A DNA stretch of 64,000 nucleotides from Daphnia carinata (taxonomy: Eukaryota; Arthropoda; Branchiopoda; Diplostraca; Daphniidae): positions 5,331,679 to 5,395,678 of the forward strand of contig NC_081338.1 of NCBI RefSeq assembly GCF_022539665.2. Direction: 5' to 3'. This document shows, piece by piece, positions 49,190 through 61,500 of the stretch. How positions within the stretch are numbered: the first letter of the stretch is position 1; every line of letters begins with the position of its first letter. The position numbers and the translations under genes were made by a program. Under the pieces are notes generated by a model, which saw only the letters and a list, made by a program, of their open reading frames with translations, was not told where the DNA came from and ran no database searches.

Positions 49190-50119
49190 GATCGCAAATT
49201 AATTTTCTAAAAGCCTTGATATCATTCAAAGTAGCTCTGATAACAAATAATAAGTAACCAATGATGGAACTCGTGATTCAAAATGCCGACAATTACATTT
49301 GGTATGACGGTAGATCATACGTTTTTTTCCCACGTTTTGATCTTCTGTGTACTGATTTTCCACAAGGCGCCAATGGCAATTAATGAACATAGTGCTGAAA
49401 TATTGAAAAGACAAGTTGCTCTAGTGCTAAAAATTCTGCTATCTGGTAGACTGATAATTGATAACCAAAATGAAATTTTAAGTTTATCATCTCAAATATC
49501 CTAGTATTTAACCAAATTTACCGAATAGTTTAAAAAATAGGATATTGGACATTTCCTTTATTTTGTTTGCAATTTGATCTGGGACCCAGCAATGCTACCG
49601 GAAGCTATTGGCGCCAAATACGTAAAATGTTGTTTTTCTCACTCACATGGTTTCCTCAGACCAATTGCCAAAACAAAAGCGTGGCGTTAGCAACATGTTA
49701 CTTGTCATTATCTAAGACCCATGGCGACTACATCTATTTTAATAGAATAAGATAATGAATGTAGACCTATAGTGGAATAATGTTGGTAGGTGGAGTGTCC
49801 ACTCGTTTTAGCCACCTTTGGCGTACCATTCACCGGAGCTCTTCAAACAGTTTTGCCACTGCATTTAATTTTTAACCACCATTAACTATTCTTTTTGCCA
49901 CAACTAATCTACATCTGTAAATTTACGTACTTTTAATCGTTTACGATTAGATGCTTCACTTTGAAATCCATCCAAAAACGTGGGTCACCACCACATGGCA
50001 CACCGAAAGAGAGAGGAGCACGTAACTTGTTGGCAGCAGACGAATAAATTGAAAACATGCTACAATTCAAAATCCAGAAAAGATAAAAACGGTTTTCTTT
50101 TTATTTTAGTTAATTAACG
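49190..50119. other. Divergent intergenic region between ELYS and the CRLF3-like gene
   Basis: About 930 bp separate the two start codons, which face away from each other. Promoters of both genes are expected here. I see no TATA box at a convincing place and no coding exon. Confidence 0.5.
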
Positions 50120-52496
50120 ATGGATACATCACATTTTAGTTTCCAAGCTGATCATGACGCGAGGGAAAATGAAACAAATTTGAATGCTGAATTATCGAAT
50201 GTAATTTCTTCCAACAATGTTACCTCATTTGACAATATTACATTTTTTCTTGCCACACATAAATATCCAAATGGCCTGAACTTGAACCAAAAACGCACGC
50301 TTAGAAAGGCTGCCACGAACTTCTCGCTTGTCGGTAATTTCCCGCTACCTTAAAAATCTTGGTCTGAACTTTCAAGTACATTATTATTGTTTTAGACAAC
50401 AAGCTATACTATATCGGAAAGAATAAAAAAGATAAAAGACTTGTGATCTTGGATGAGGATGGGAAGAAACAAGTCTTCGAAGATTGCCATGGAAGCTCTT
50501 TGGAAGGTGGACATGGAGGACAGAAGAAGACTCTTGAAAAAATAGAAAGTCTCTTCTTTTGGAGTGGAATGGTTAAAGACGTCATTCGTTGGGTAATCAA
50601 CATTTTCTGTTTGATTGAATCTTACTCTACAGCTATTGTATCACAGGTTACAGCATGTGAAATTTGTGGCCACAAGGAAAAGAGATGTAATCAATTGTAT
50701 AAAAAAACAAAAACAGTAGACTTTGCCAATGACACAAGCCAGTCTTCAGATACATGTCAAGATGTCATAACTAGTGAAAATCCAACCAGTGGTCTTTATG
50801 AAACAGCCAAATATAGCATGGAACAGATTGAGCTATGCCTAAAAAAAATCCAGCACTACGAAATGGAAGTTATGAACATGTCCAAGATAGCAGAAGTTGA
50901 AATTGATGATATACTTGATTTCCTTCTTGCTAAAATTCTGAAACTCATTAGCCGGAAAAAACGCGAAATGAAAATTCAAGTATTTATAAATATTCCATAG
51001 AAGCATGATTTGTTGCATTCCAAAATAATGTTAATATCTCTTATGCTACATTAGGTTGAAGAACAGAGAATTAAGTCATTAAATTTACTGAAAACATTTC
51101 GTAAGCAATTCGAAGGAAGATCGAAGACTATAAGAAAGTTGATTTTGGATGTAGAAAAAACCACGAAAGGTTATCAGCTGTCGTTCTCGCCAAAAAATAA
51201 ATCACTAACTGCGAGGTACTTTAATAAAGCATTCGTCAAGCATCCAACACTCGAAAATTTAAAATTTTATATGCCAACAGCTTACCGGAGATGCCAAAAA
51301 TAGAAGAAATTGGTGGAATATGGAGCGTGTTTAATACCGAAGAAGCTCACGAAGAAATTGGAAAGATTATTAAAAAATGTGGCAATATATGCGAGCAGCC
51401 TCCGTACATAGTATCAAACATATTGCAATTACCAGCTTCCCTTCGCATCCAAATCAGCCATACCGCGTGTGGCAATCAGCTGGTGAGAATCTTTTCTTAA
51501 TATACACATCGTACTGCATAAACTAAATTCGATGAACATTTCAGTTATTTAGAGATGCTTACGACATGGGAAGCTTTACGCCAACAAGGAGTCTAAGGCT
51601 CTATCACTGTATCCACAATCCTGCTGCCCATACAGACAATGAGACAGTTTTCCATGAAAATCAAATTCAGATACTGAAAGATTTCAGTAAAGAAGATTAC
51701 GTTTACCTTAACAGTCTTGAACCGCATCAGGTACCCCTAGAAAACTGCCTTAATAAAACAACTAAAAAATTATTTTATCAAATTAGGTTTATGCCATCTA
51801 CATTAGTTATAGAGAGGAAGGCTCCTCCGATTGGTCTCCCTGGAGCTTCCCTATTCTAGCCAGCACTTCAATCCCAGGATATTGTTGGGAAACAATAAAT
51901 AGTGACTGGAACCTCTCTTCTGATCTACGGGTTGCTTCTAAGATTGTCAACTCTCCAACTCCGTTGTACTCGTCTAGTGCCCAATATTTTCCAGGGTGCC
52001 GCATCAGCTTGACCGTAACTTTCCTTTTGCTTAAATTCAACAGTTTAAAATGAAAATTACCGAGTAGTCTAAAAATTTAGTTGGAGAAGATACCCGACAT
52101 CGTAAACGCCGATGATGGATTCGCTCTGATTGATCAGTGGGTACAAGGAGGCACTCTCAATCAAGAGGGAACGTTCTTTGTGAATGTAGAAGGTAATGGA
52201 TAACATTCTACAGTATCAATTTTGTTTCTTTAACACTGTTTTTCTTTTAATTAGGGAAAGTGTTCATCAATGGTAAATTGTGTGATGCTATCACCCCTCT
52301 TTCGCTTGTTAATACCACTGTGACCTTCGACTGCCATCCAACTATTGAAACCATTCCCGATGGTCTGAGGATGCAAATAACGGTGGATTGTCACAACGAA
52401 TCTCACCTAGTTTACTGGAGTGTTCGGAACCAAATTACTAACGTCTACTTTGGTGTACGTTTCCATCAGCCAGGTGCACGGGTGAAGATTGGATGA
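50120..52496 (+). CDS. CRLF3-like protein with N-terminal integrase H2C2 zinc-binding domain (chimera)
   Basis: Nine exons join in frame to 624 residues: 50120-50333, 50396-50592, 50647-50979, 51055-51215, 51281-51482, 51545-51730, 51787-52014, 52081-52192, 52255-52496. Residues about 45-146 are an integrase-type H2C2 zinc-binding domain: NQKRTLRKAATNF and KLYYIGK lead into His103, His111 (GGHGGQKKTLEKI), the FFWSGMVKDVIRWV helix and Cys141/Cys144 (ACEICG). No DDE catalytic core follows. From about 175 the protein matches cytokine receptor-like factor 3: coiled coil (about 175-300), a fibronectin III domain with the cytokine-receptor WSPWS motif at 447-451, and a C-terminal SPRY-like domain (VFINGK..., ending VYFGVRFHQPGARVKIG). 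Exon 3 encodes both the second zinc-ligand pair and the start of the coiled coil, so the fusion is within one exon. Family CRLF3 is about 440 residues. In insects CRLF3 is reported as a neuroprotective receptor; the effect of the extra domain is unknown. Confidence 0.85.
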
Positions 52497-52647
52497 CTGG
52501 AACTTCTGTCATCTAATAACGTGCCCAATTGCATTAACTAAAGGGGGAAAAAAAGAATCAGTCGTTTCACTGTTCATTTTATCAAAAAACAATAAATTTG
52601 TCATAATCGTAGTATTAAAAAATGGATATTATTTGTGTTCGCATCCT

Positions 52648-53384
52648 TCATCCTGAGCAGCCACGGCAACCACAATGAACACACTCGACAATTTTGCCCT
52701 AAAACGAACGTTTAATTAGTTAATAAATAATAATAAACAAAGATGTTATGCTACCTCTTCCATTTTGGCTTTAGGCACACGACATATGCAGTTGGTACCA
52801 AAATTTGTATCTCTGGTTTGAATGCACCTGAGGCAGCACAAGTTCTCATACCCTTGCTTCTTCCATTTTGCAATTAGACTCTGATCAGCAATATGCTCTT
52901 TCAAGCAATAGTCGTATAACTCTATGAAATTATTCATAACGTTACGACCACTTTCAATAACGAAAAAAATCGATATGCAAATCGGTATTTACCTCGTGAA
53001 ATAGCTTTTCGTTTGTAAAAGAGATCAAAGATGTAACGCGAACGCTGGTGATGGATTTTAAAGATGGGCCACAATGCTTCAACTTTTCGTTTTCCTTCAT
53101 GGGGATCCGTTTCAGCTTCAAAGAAAAAGAGAAAAGGGGTTTTTAAATTTCATGAACATACAATAGCTGAAAATAATTAGGTCAACTCAGAACAATATGG
53201 ATATCCTTTTCTATAACAAAGTAATCAACATACTAATTTTATATTTAAAAATTTTCAACCTGTTAAGCAGCAAAGAAATGCCTGTCTTACCTTCTCGCAT
53301 TTTTGCTTCCAATTCTTCTAGTGTAGGTTCAATCAACTCCCAGCCTTCTGGAGGCGGCTTTTTACTTCTTTTGACTTTTGGCAT
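52648..53384 (-). CDS. BUD31: BUD31 (G10) spliceosome protein
   Basis: BUD31 is a small, extremely conserved nuclear protein of the activated spliceosome. Four exons, 53384-53291, 53115-52993, 52921-52755 and 52698-52648, join to exactly 144 residues, the usual length. It starts [21 protein letters not shown], continues with [20 protein letters not shown], and ends in the Cys-rich zinc-binding part ([20 protein letters not shown] then [12 protein letters not shown]). All conserved cysteines are present. It is convergent with the CRLF3-like gene (151 bp between stops) and divergent from ATP6AP1. Confidence 0.97.
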
Positions 53385-53924
53385 TGTGGTAAACTAGATT
53401 AAAAATAAAAAACAAAATGAAAATGAATGATGATTTCAGCAGTTGAATACTTCAGGCACAATGGCAAACCATTACAGGGTTACAACAAAAATATATGATA
53501 CGACCATGGTATAACAGTAGTCATAAGCTACCGTAATGGGGAAAATCATACCTTTGTATTACTGGTACAACTTAAAATTCTCCTTAGTCTTTTATAGGCT
53601 GGGAGAAATGATTGCGGAGATGAGCAAGCAGACTGCTCTTATTCGAAACGAAAACGCTTTCTGTCGTCAAAGGCACACAGGTGCCAGGCACCAATAATAC
53701 AATGAAACACAAATATCATTAAATAACACATATGTATTCCATTTTATTGTATAATAAAGATTTAAAAATTTATTAAAAGTAATATTTAATTTATGTACCG
53801 TCAAACACGAAATATTTTGTAAAAGCAGTGTTGCTCGGTCATCACATGATTGGCCCTAGATGACAGCCCCGTGACTAGTCCAAAACTTGACAAGCCGACG
53901 GTCGCCGAAGACATTCGCTTGAAA

Positions 53925-55737
53925 ATGATTCCTTTAACTGGAATCATCTCTTTGGTTGTATTTACTCTATTTTCCGGTGTTTTGTGCTTCGAAAACAATG
54001 TACCCGTTTATATGTGGAATATCGACACGTAAGTCTTTAACGTACTAAAACATATTGATTAGAGCCATCGGGATTGATCTCATCGTATCACTTGCATAAG
54101 TAGTTTGATATTACAATTTCGCGTTCATTGCCGATTTAGAGATGCCGTTGTGAATCCGTTACATTCGTTGAATGCAGAAGAACTGGTGGGAAAGGTGTCC
54201 CTGTCCTTGGAAGGGAAGCTTGTTGCCTTGTTCATGCAAGATGAGGTAACAAGAATTCTGTAGGGTTACGGCTATTTGCTAAATACATTTTCCACTGCAG
54301 CTGAGCGTAGATGACTTCAAGTCTAATGACCTTGCTGCTCTGAAATCGCTGGCTGAAATGGATAATGATGGAACATTCTATGCCCCTTCAGTCACCAAAA
54401 CCACCAAGTTGCCTGAAGTTTTGGCAGCTGCTGGATATAATGTAGTATATGTCAAGTCCCACCAAGACTTGCCTACATCTGCAGTTGTTGGTAAAACAGT
54501 GTTGGTTATTGACCTGCCAGCCACCCAACTTGGTGATTTGCGCAAGGAAAATTTGCAGCTCAACAGTAATTTCAATTTCCATTCTATGGGAAGCTATTTT
54601 TAAATAACTTTCTTTCCATTCCAAGGTAATGCCATCACCGAAATTTACGAAACCCTGAAGTCCCAACAGCCAGATGTTGTTGGTATTTTCACTGCAAAAA
54701 GGAACTCCCAGGTATCTTGTGTTTAATGGTAAAATGTAAACTAAATTTACCTGATGATTGCGTTCTGCTTAAAGCTTCAGCTGGACGAATCTAGGAGGCG
54801 CATCGCCCGAAGTGCAACAGCAAAGAGCGCACCTCGAGAAGAGACATTCGTTGATAAATTTTACAACATTACCCAGGAGAGCGGCAAACTGTTTCTCTTT
54901 TTCGAAAAGGCTCCTATCTTAAAAATCAAGGACGAGAACAAGACAGCGTAAATCTACACCCATCTCATGATTTAATCATCTCATCAAACATGAAATGTTT
55001 TTCTTAAAGGTGGGCCAATTTCACCCTGAACGTCGATCCCGTCTTCACCGGCACTGTTGTTAACGAAACCCACAAAACTGGCGTCCTTGTTTTGACTTAC
55101 GAAGCATTGGCTCCCTCTGGTCCGAAAAATGACTCTGGATTTCTGACTAAAGCCAAAATCAGGTACTGTTTTCGGTAATAGAAAAGAAACTTGAGGTGCT
55201 CAATGAATTGTTTTGTTTTAGTTTCCATTTGTCTACCAAACGAGGCTACTGGTACATCAACCAGACTACCATCGATTTTGATGTCAAAATCAATGATGCC
55301 ACATTCAAAGAGGACAATTTGGTGTTGGTTACAACGGATGTCTCTACCCCATTGGGTCGCTCTTGGCATTGCACTCCCAAGTCACGTTTGGCAAGTTACG
55401 GATATTATTTCAATGGCACTATCATTAAGTACACCAACAAAGTCATCTTGGAAACGGACGGCTTCCAATTGCAGCCTTTCAAAGTGTCCAAAGACAAGTT
55501 TGGCGATGGGTAAATAACAAAATGAATCTTTCATTTGATCAACTAATGAAAATTAACATCGTTTCTAGTTATGATTGCGTTGGGTTTTTCACCGAAGGTA
55601 TTTGGGCCGCCATCATCTTGGGTCTGATTATCGCCATGATGCTGGCCTGGGCCATTTCAATGCTGGCTGATGTAAGAACTCCTGATCGTTACGATGATCC
55701 TAAAGGAAAAACTATTACCATCACAGCCACTGAATAG
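53925..55737 (+). CDS. ATP6AP1: V-type proton ATPase accessory subunit 1 (Ac45)
   Basis: Ac45 is a type I membrane glycoprotein of the V-ATPase Vo sector that guides assembly and trafficking of the pump in acidic organelles. Eight exons, 53925-54028, 54140-54245, 54301-54565, 54626-54711, 54775-54947, 55010-55162, 55222-55509 and 55569-55737, join to 447 residues. The start at 53925 gives a good signal peptide (PLTGIISLVVFTLFSGVLCF); an upstream in-frame ATG at 53850 would bury it and is less likely. A furin-type site RRRIAR at residues 194-199 matches the known proteolytic maturation. The conserved C-terminal luminal domain carries several N-glycosylation sites (NFT, NQT, NGT). One transmembrane helix at about 404-426 (AAIILGLIIAMMLAWAISML) precedes a short cytosolic tail with endocytic/trafficking residues. 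Confidence 0.93.
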
Positions 55738-56243
55738 AAACAATTGGTAACTATTTCTTTACTTCCCTATCCATTGAAGACGGTTAGGATGCAATTCCTA
55801 ATTGCTTTCAATCAGCCAATTCTTTCTCTCTCCTTCTTCGTTCTAATCTTCAAAACAACAGCAAAAACAATTGGCTACAAAACAAGAGCCTGTATAGAAT
55901 GTCTATTAGAAATAATACTTATAACTAAATAATACCAAGTGAATTTGGTCTGGTGAGATACAAACAAAAACAGTAAAAAACATGAAGCATGGTTTATTTG
56001 ATTTTTTTTTTTCGTGACACGTCCGTTAGTTGTTTTTGGCTACGCTTTTCCTTGTCTTTTTACGTGTACATTTGCATAATTTGCATTCCATCAATAAATG
56101 TTTAGTGTGTTTATACCGTATTTACTCATTTGTACCAAAACATTTAGTGTTTCGTATGTTCCCAAAAATTATCGGGTAGGACACGCCAGGTGACATTAAT
56201 ACATTTCAAATAATTCGTGAGAGAGAAGTGAGTTAGACTGATG

Positions 56244-57119
56244 TTAACAAGGCACTTGCTTCCTTTGCCTACAGCACAGACGTTCGGGTTTTCTGAGTCC
56301 AGTGTCGATCCAATCGCTCCCACAATAAGCGAAATAGAAACCCATCTAGGCAACCAACAAATTAGTAAAAACGCCTAAACAATTACTCGTGAAAGTAAAA
56401 CTCACTTCGAGGCCGGGTGCTTTAATATCTCGGGGAATAGGTCCGCACAAATCATCGCCGATGGTATGGCCGGATTGCTTGCGGATGCGACTGGGGTTCT
56501 CAAAGTTCCACTCCTTCAGTCCCTTTCTCATCTGTTCATAGATTACAATTAATCAAGGAGAATAAAGAAAGGCAAAAAAAGAAAGAGGGGGGGAATTCGC
56601 ATTGATGACGGCGCATAATTATAATGAGCCAAACTTTCTAAAAAAACCGACATTTTACAGCTGCGTGTGTGGTTTTCTACACTCGTTTCGTGTTTGTCGT
56701 TAACATCTCATACGCGCATATTTGAAAAATTTAGGCTATGGCCACGCAAAAAAAGTGGTTTTTCTGCATGTGTGCAGGGAAAATGTCGGTTAATCGCCAA
56801 TGGTCAGAAAATAAAAAATTAGAAACAAAAGAAAAACGAACCACTTCGTAGCAAGTGCCGTTATAAGTATCCACTCGAGGTGCATTGCAATCGGCAGGGA
56901 ATTTCTTGGGCAAGATGAAGATTTTGGCACGAGGAGCAGTGCCCGGATTGCCAGCAAAAAAGATGCCACATCTCCAAGTGTCACTGTTAATAAAATTAAT
57001 TTAGAATGAATTAAAAATGAAGAATGTGAAATAGAATAAACTTACGCTGAATCTGAATTGCTGGCGATGACGAAAGGCAAGACGATGAATAAGAGCGGGA
57101 CGATGATTTTGACAGCCAT
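56244..57119 (-). CDS. Small secreted Cys-rich protein, follicle cell protein 3C-like
   Basis: Four exons, 57119-57046, 56983-56842, 56531-56406 and 56345-56244, join in frame to 147 residues. Residues 1-20 are a clear signal peptide (MAVKIIVPLLFIVLPFVIAS). The mature part has eight cysteines; the C-terminal spacing FAYCGSDWIDTGLRKPERLCC then QVPC resembles the insect follicle cell protein 3C family, which is secreted and linked to egg-shell or cuticle-like layers in flies. That assignment is from pattern memory only and moderate at best. The promoter has a strong TATA box, which suggests tissue- or stage-specific expression. Confidence 0.75.
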
Positions 57120-57246
57120 AGTCATCCGAATGTGAGCACACAAATGAATTGGAAAAGAAGAAAGTAACTTGCTTCGCCAAACTTGCACTTAACAAAAATA
57201 ATCTGCCGCTCTTTTTGTTTCCTTCTCGTTTTCTCTTTTGCTCAAG

Positions 57247-57289
57247 TCTGAATGATTTCCAATGACAGCGACTGTCTGAAATATATATA
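57247..57289 (-). promoter_or_regulatory. TATA box and initiator of the secreted Cys-rich protein gene
   Basis: On the minus strand TATATATA (57289-57282) is followed by GTCATTG about 30 bases downstream and TCAGAC about 40 bases downstream, either of which fits an arthropod initiator. The start codon is at 57119, giving a 5' UTR of about 130-140 bases. Confidence 0.6.
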
Positions 57290-58513
57290 GCCACGCGGAG
57301 AAAGGAGAGCTGTTTCTCTGTTGTTGCAAGTTTTTATTTTTTTAAAACCAAGATGGGGAGGAGTTTCCCAATGGGGGCGGTTCGCTGCGGGGCGCCATGT
57401 AAGCCAAAGTGTAGTCAGGGGGCATTTCTTTTTCTTTCTTCTAAAGCAAATGGGGGTGGTCCCCTCCTCCATTGTTTCTTATCGCCATCAACTTATCTAG
57501 TGAAAGTTGCAAAACTCCCTTGCAAGTTTTTGTTGTTTTCTTGGCTTCTTTTTTTTTTTTTCAAATCTGGGTTTTTTTTTGTGTGTTCTTTGGAAAACTT
57601 GAAAAACTCTTTTCACCGAGTCTGCTTCCAGTTTTTCTGTCTGTTTTTTTTTTCTATTCGTCTCATTTCCCTTGAAGACGTTCCTCTTCCCCCCCAGAGG
57701 AGATGATGAGCGATTCCGTTTTCTCCTAATTTCACAAAAACGTCGAATTAAAATGTGAAGGCCATTCAAAATGCCAAAAACATTTCCAAGGTCCTCTGCT
57801 ACATTCTAACTGCAAATAAAAACAAAAAGATTATCGATTAAAATAACACTTAAATGACTAAAAATAGAAATAAAGCAGACTTAACTTTTTATCAGAATAC
57901 CTGAAGACTTGCAAAGTTGAATAACATGCAAATCATTGTGTTTTCAAGGACAAGAGAAACCCATTTCCTTGGAACCGAGTATTAAAAATAAAAATAGATT
58001 TCAAGTCTCGGTCCATTCCATTGGTGAAACGAAAAAATCGACATTGAACAAAAGCAAGTTTCTCCGTCCGGAAGGCGGATGTCCATGTCCATCAGCTCAC
58101 ACACACGAAAACGAGCCGAACCATCAAGATGAGCTCGTGCGTGATGTGTTTTGACCTACTTTCTCCAGCCGACTTTACATAACATAAAAGAAAAAGGAAG
58201 GAGGTACAAGAAGGGGAAAGAAAGAAGCAGACACAAGCCGACGAACAGCAACACATTTTTCGTCGACAAATGCTCACTCACGAAAAAAAAAGAAAAAAAA
58301 ATATATATAAATATATATTTTCTTATTTCCGCGAAGAGAAAGAACAAGACGGGTGGGAAAAGGGAGAATAGAAAGTGTGTTGTGACGGAAGGGGGCGGGC
58401 GTTTCAACCAACGTCGTCATCATTCAATTGGCAGACGAGTTGGTGTAACGTTTTGACTGTTCGTCGGATGTCTGCCATCGGCGGGCCATCCTTTTATAGG
58501 GAAAACACACGAA
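57290..58513. other. Intergenic region, homopolymer-rich, no gene seen
   Basis: About 1.2 kb between the secreted Cys-rich gene promoter and the 3' end of CEP290. It contains T and A tracts (57551-57561, 58294-58320) and an (AT)n stretch near 58303-58320. No coding exon is supported; the end near 58400-58513 may be CEP290 3' UTR. Confidence 0.5.
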
Positions 58514-61500
58514 TCAATCAATCTGCAAAATGTGTAACTATCGAGAAAGGGAATTTTTCGTTTTACCTGAAAGCTGATGCGTTTCTCTCCGTTAGAACGT
58601 CTCGGTATTTGTACCAAACTATATACACAAAAAAAGATTTAGATAATAAAAATAAATCAATTGAATAAAAAGGGAAAACTCACTTGACTAGGCGTTGAAT
58701 GTTTTCTCGCAATTTTATCTCGATAGTTTTGATGTTATTCATTTTATCATCTTCGCTCAGTTCTACCGACTCATTGGGAGTTGATTTTATAACCGGTTTT
58801 GATTCCATTTCAGAAATTTGCTGCTCTTGTTTTCTGATACGTTCCTGCAACACCGAGATTTGCAATCGATGGCGATTCGTATCCGTTTGTTCTTCAGATA
58901 ATTCTCTCAGCTGACGTTCCAATCCTTCGAATCGAATACGCCATTGAGTATTTTCCTCTACCAGACGATGAATGCGTTCGTTATCATTGGCTTTGAATTT
59001 CAATTTATCTTCTAAAACTCGTTTTTCATTCACTAATCGATTGACTGTTTTACGAAGACTTTCATTTTGACGTTCATCTTCTTGGATACGATCCTGAAGA
59101 TCTTTGACTTTCAATTTTAAATGATCAATGACAGCCTGCATTTTCTTGCGCTCCTTCCATTGATCCATTGCTAAATTTCTGACCATCAAATTCTGTGGAT
59201 CTTCAGCCGTTGGTCTCTCGGCCGTGTGGAACATGGCCAACTGTCCTTCCAACTCTTTGATGCGTTTCAATAGACGACAGACTCCATCATCCGGCAAGGA
59301 TTGAGCGGCCGCTTTTTCGCCCGACAGTCGAGTTACACGCGTTCTAAGTGACACCATCTGTCGACTCAGATTGCCCTTTTCTGTTTGCAATTTCTCAACT
59401 AAAGATGATTGATCTTTCAATTGATTTCTTAACAACTCCAATTGCTTCCGTTGGGCTGCGGACGTCTTTTGAAGTTGAGTGTGTTGCAATTCCAAATCGG
59501 CTAGGGTATTATTTGATCCTGTTTCTCGTTTAGATGGACTAGTTTCAATCATGGCTGGACTTGGCAATCGGATCGTGATGGGCGTCGGTACTGGAGTGCT
59601 GGTAACTAATGGCGGGGGATTCACGGCGCACTCGAGACGACTATGCATGTCTTCCGCCAGCTGTTTCAGGAAATCCATTTGCTTTTCTTTCTTGTCCAAT
59701 TCCGTCTTCAGTTTTGCCACCAACACTTGGAGCAAAGTACTCCGTCTATAAATATTTAAATTAGTTCCATGATTTTAATAATTTAGAATATTTAAAATCG
59801 TACTGATTGTCGAAACGTTCTTCGTTCAGCTGACGTGTTAAATCAGATACTTTGTCACGTTGCTCTTTCAATTCTAATTGACTCGATTCCCATTGCGATT
59901 TCAGCTGTTCCACAACCAATTTATGGTCTACCATTAAACTGTGGATGAAATGATTAATACTTTTATGAATTTAATATGCTTTGAATGTGAAGTTTCACAC
60001 CTTTCTTTCAATGATTGTTTCTCCTTGCTGAGAATTTCGGCTGCTTGTTTCCATTGAGCGGCCTGTTTGCGAACAGTTTCCAGCTGACCTGATATATCAG
60101 AAATCTGAGAATGGAGTTGATGACTGGAATCTGCTTCCGTCTCTAAATGGCGTACTACGGCCCGGCTGGAAGCTGCAGAAGCAGCAACTTCCCTTTGCGT
60201 CTGTTCAACCCTGTTTCAAATTCGATTTAATTATGATTCAAATGATATTTCATAATGGCAATACCTGTGTAACGCTCTTTGTTGTTCGAGGATGGTGTCT
60301 TGCAAGTTGAGAACCTCTTGACTGTGATCTTCAATCATTTTCAGCTGTTCCAGCCGTACTTCATCGAGAAACTGTTGAGAACGTCTTAATGTTTGTTCTT
60401 TGTGATCCAACCGGACCTTTAATGTCACGAGTTCCTTTTCCATCCTCTGTAATTCAAACGATTAAATTTAAAACTTGAATAAAATTAACTCATTTAAAAA
60501 TATTACAATTCTGATTTCATCCATTGGTTCGCTGTTTGTCAATTCGCGACTTGAAGCAGCATTGGCGTCTTGCAATTCAATTAGCACTTTGTTTTTGGAA
60601 AGTAAATCTTGTTCGAGTTCTTCGATTTTGGTCCCGTTTTGAGCAATTTGATTCATCCAATCGATTTCACGGAGTTGCCAATTGACGATGGATGCTTCAT
60701 GCTTCTCCGTCACATTATGTAACTCATGTTTGACCTTGTCCAATTCTAATTCCAGATCACAGAGTTTCTGCTGGTATCGCTCCAATTGGCCGGTCAATTC
60801 GCATGGCGGTACAGCCTGTTGTAGTACAACAGTTTCTTTCGCTTGTTTAGGCGATGGAGGTCGATGAACTTCCACAACGGGCTGATTAACATTCTCAACA
60901 ATGTGGGGATCGCATCCAGAGTCGACTACTTTCACCGAAACTTGAATATCTTTATCGGTTTTTGATGTTTTCTCGGCACTGCTAGGGCGACTTGAATGCG
61001 TCGGTGATGGCCCAACTGGCGGTGGATGTTCGACTGTTATAAAAGTGGCCGATTTCATATCGCGGACTCTTTCTCTCAACAATTTGTTCTCGCCGTAGAG
61101 TCGACTATTTTCATTCATGATGTCGGCATAGGCGTCGTAATGGCCGAATAGCTTTTCGCTATTCAGTACCGTCACAAGCCGTTCCAGTATGGGCGATTCA
61201 ATTTTGACATCACTACTACCTAAATGGTACATTCAATTAGCGAATAAAATATGATTATATTTTTTTGTTTTATTTACCATCTTGTTGACGAACGGAATGT
61301 AAAATCTCGATTAATCCTTTCCTCAATACAATAACTTCCGAACAAGCTTTTTGATAGTCCAATAGAAGCTTATCGTTTGGTTGGGAAACGGGAGTAGAAA
61401 GAACATCAGGTGGCTGACGTTCTCCTCCTCGCAATAGGGCGCGTTTAAAACTTCGGTTCTATTCAATTCAATTTAACGAAAAATTCAATTTAATATAAGA

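Noticed and set aside
51807-52040. A protein-like minus-strand frame (KVTVKLMRHPGKYWALDEYN)
   Set aside because: The plus strand here encodes CRLF3-like exon 7 with the WSPWS motif, correct phase and good splice sites on both sides; the minus frame is its shadow.
53850-53924. Upstream in-frame ATG for ATP6AP1
   Set aside because: Using it would place 25 hydrophilic residues before the signal peptide, which does not fit a type I membrane protein; the ATG at 53925 is preferred.
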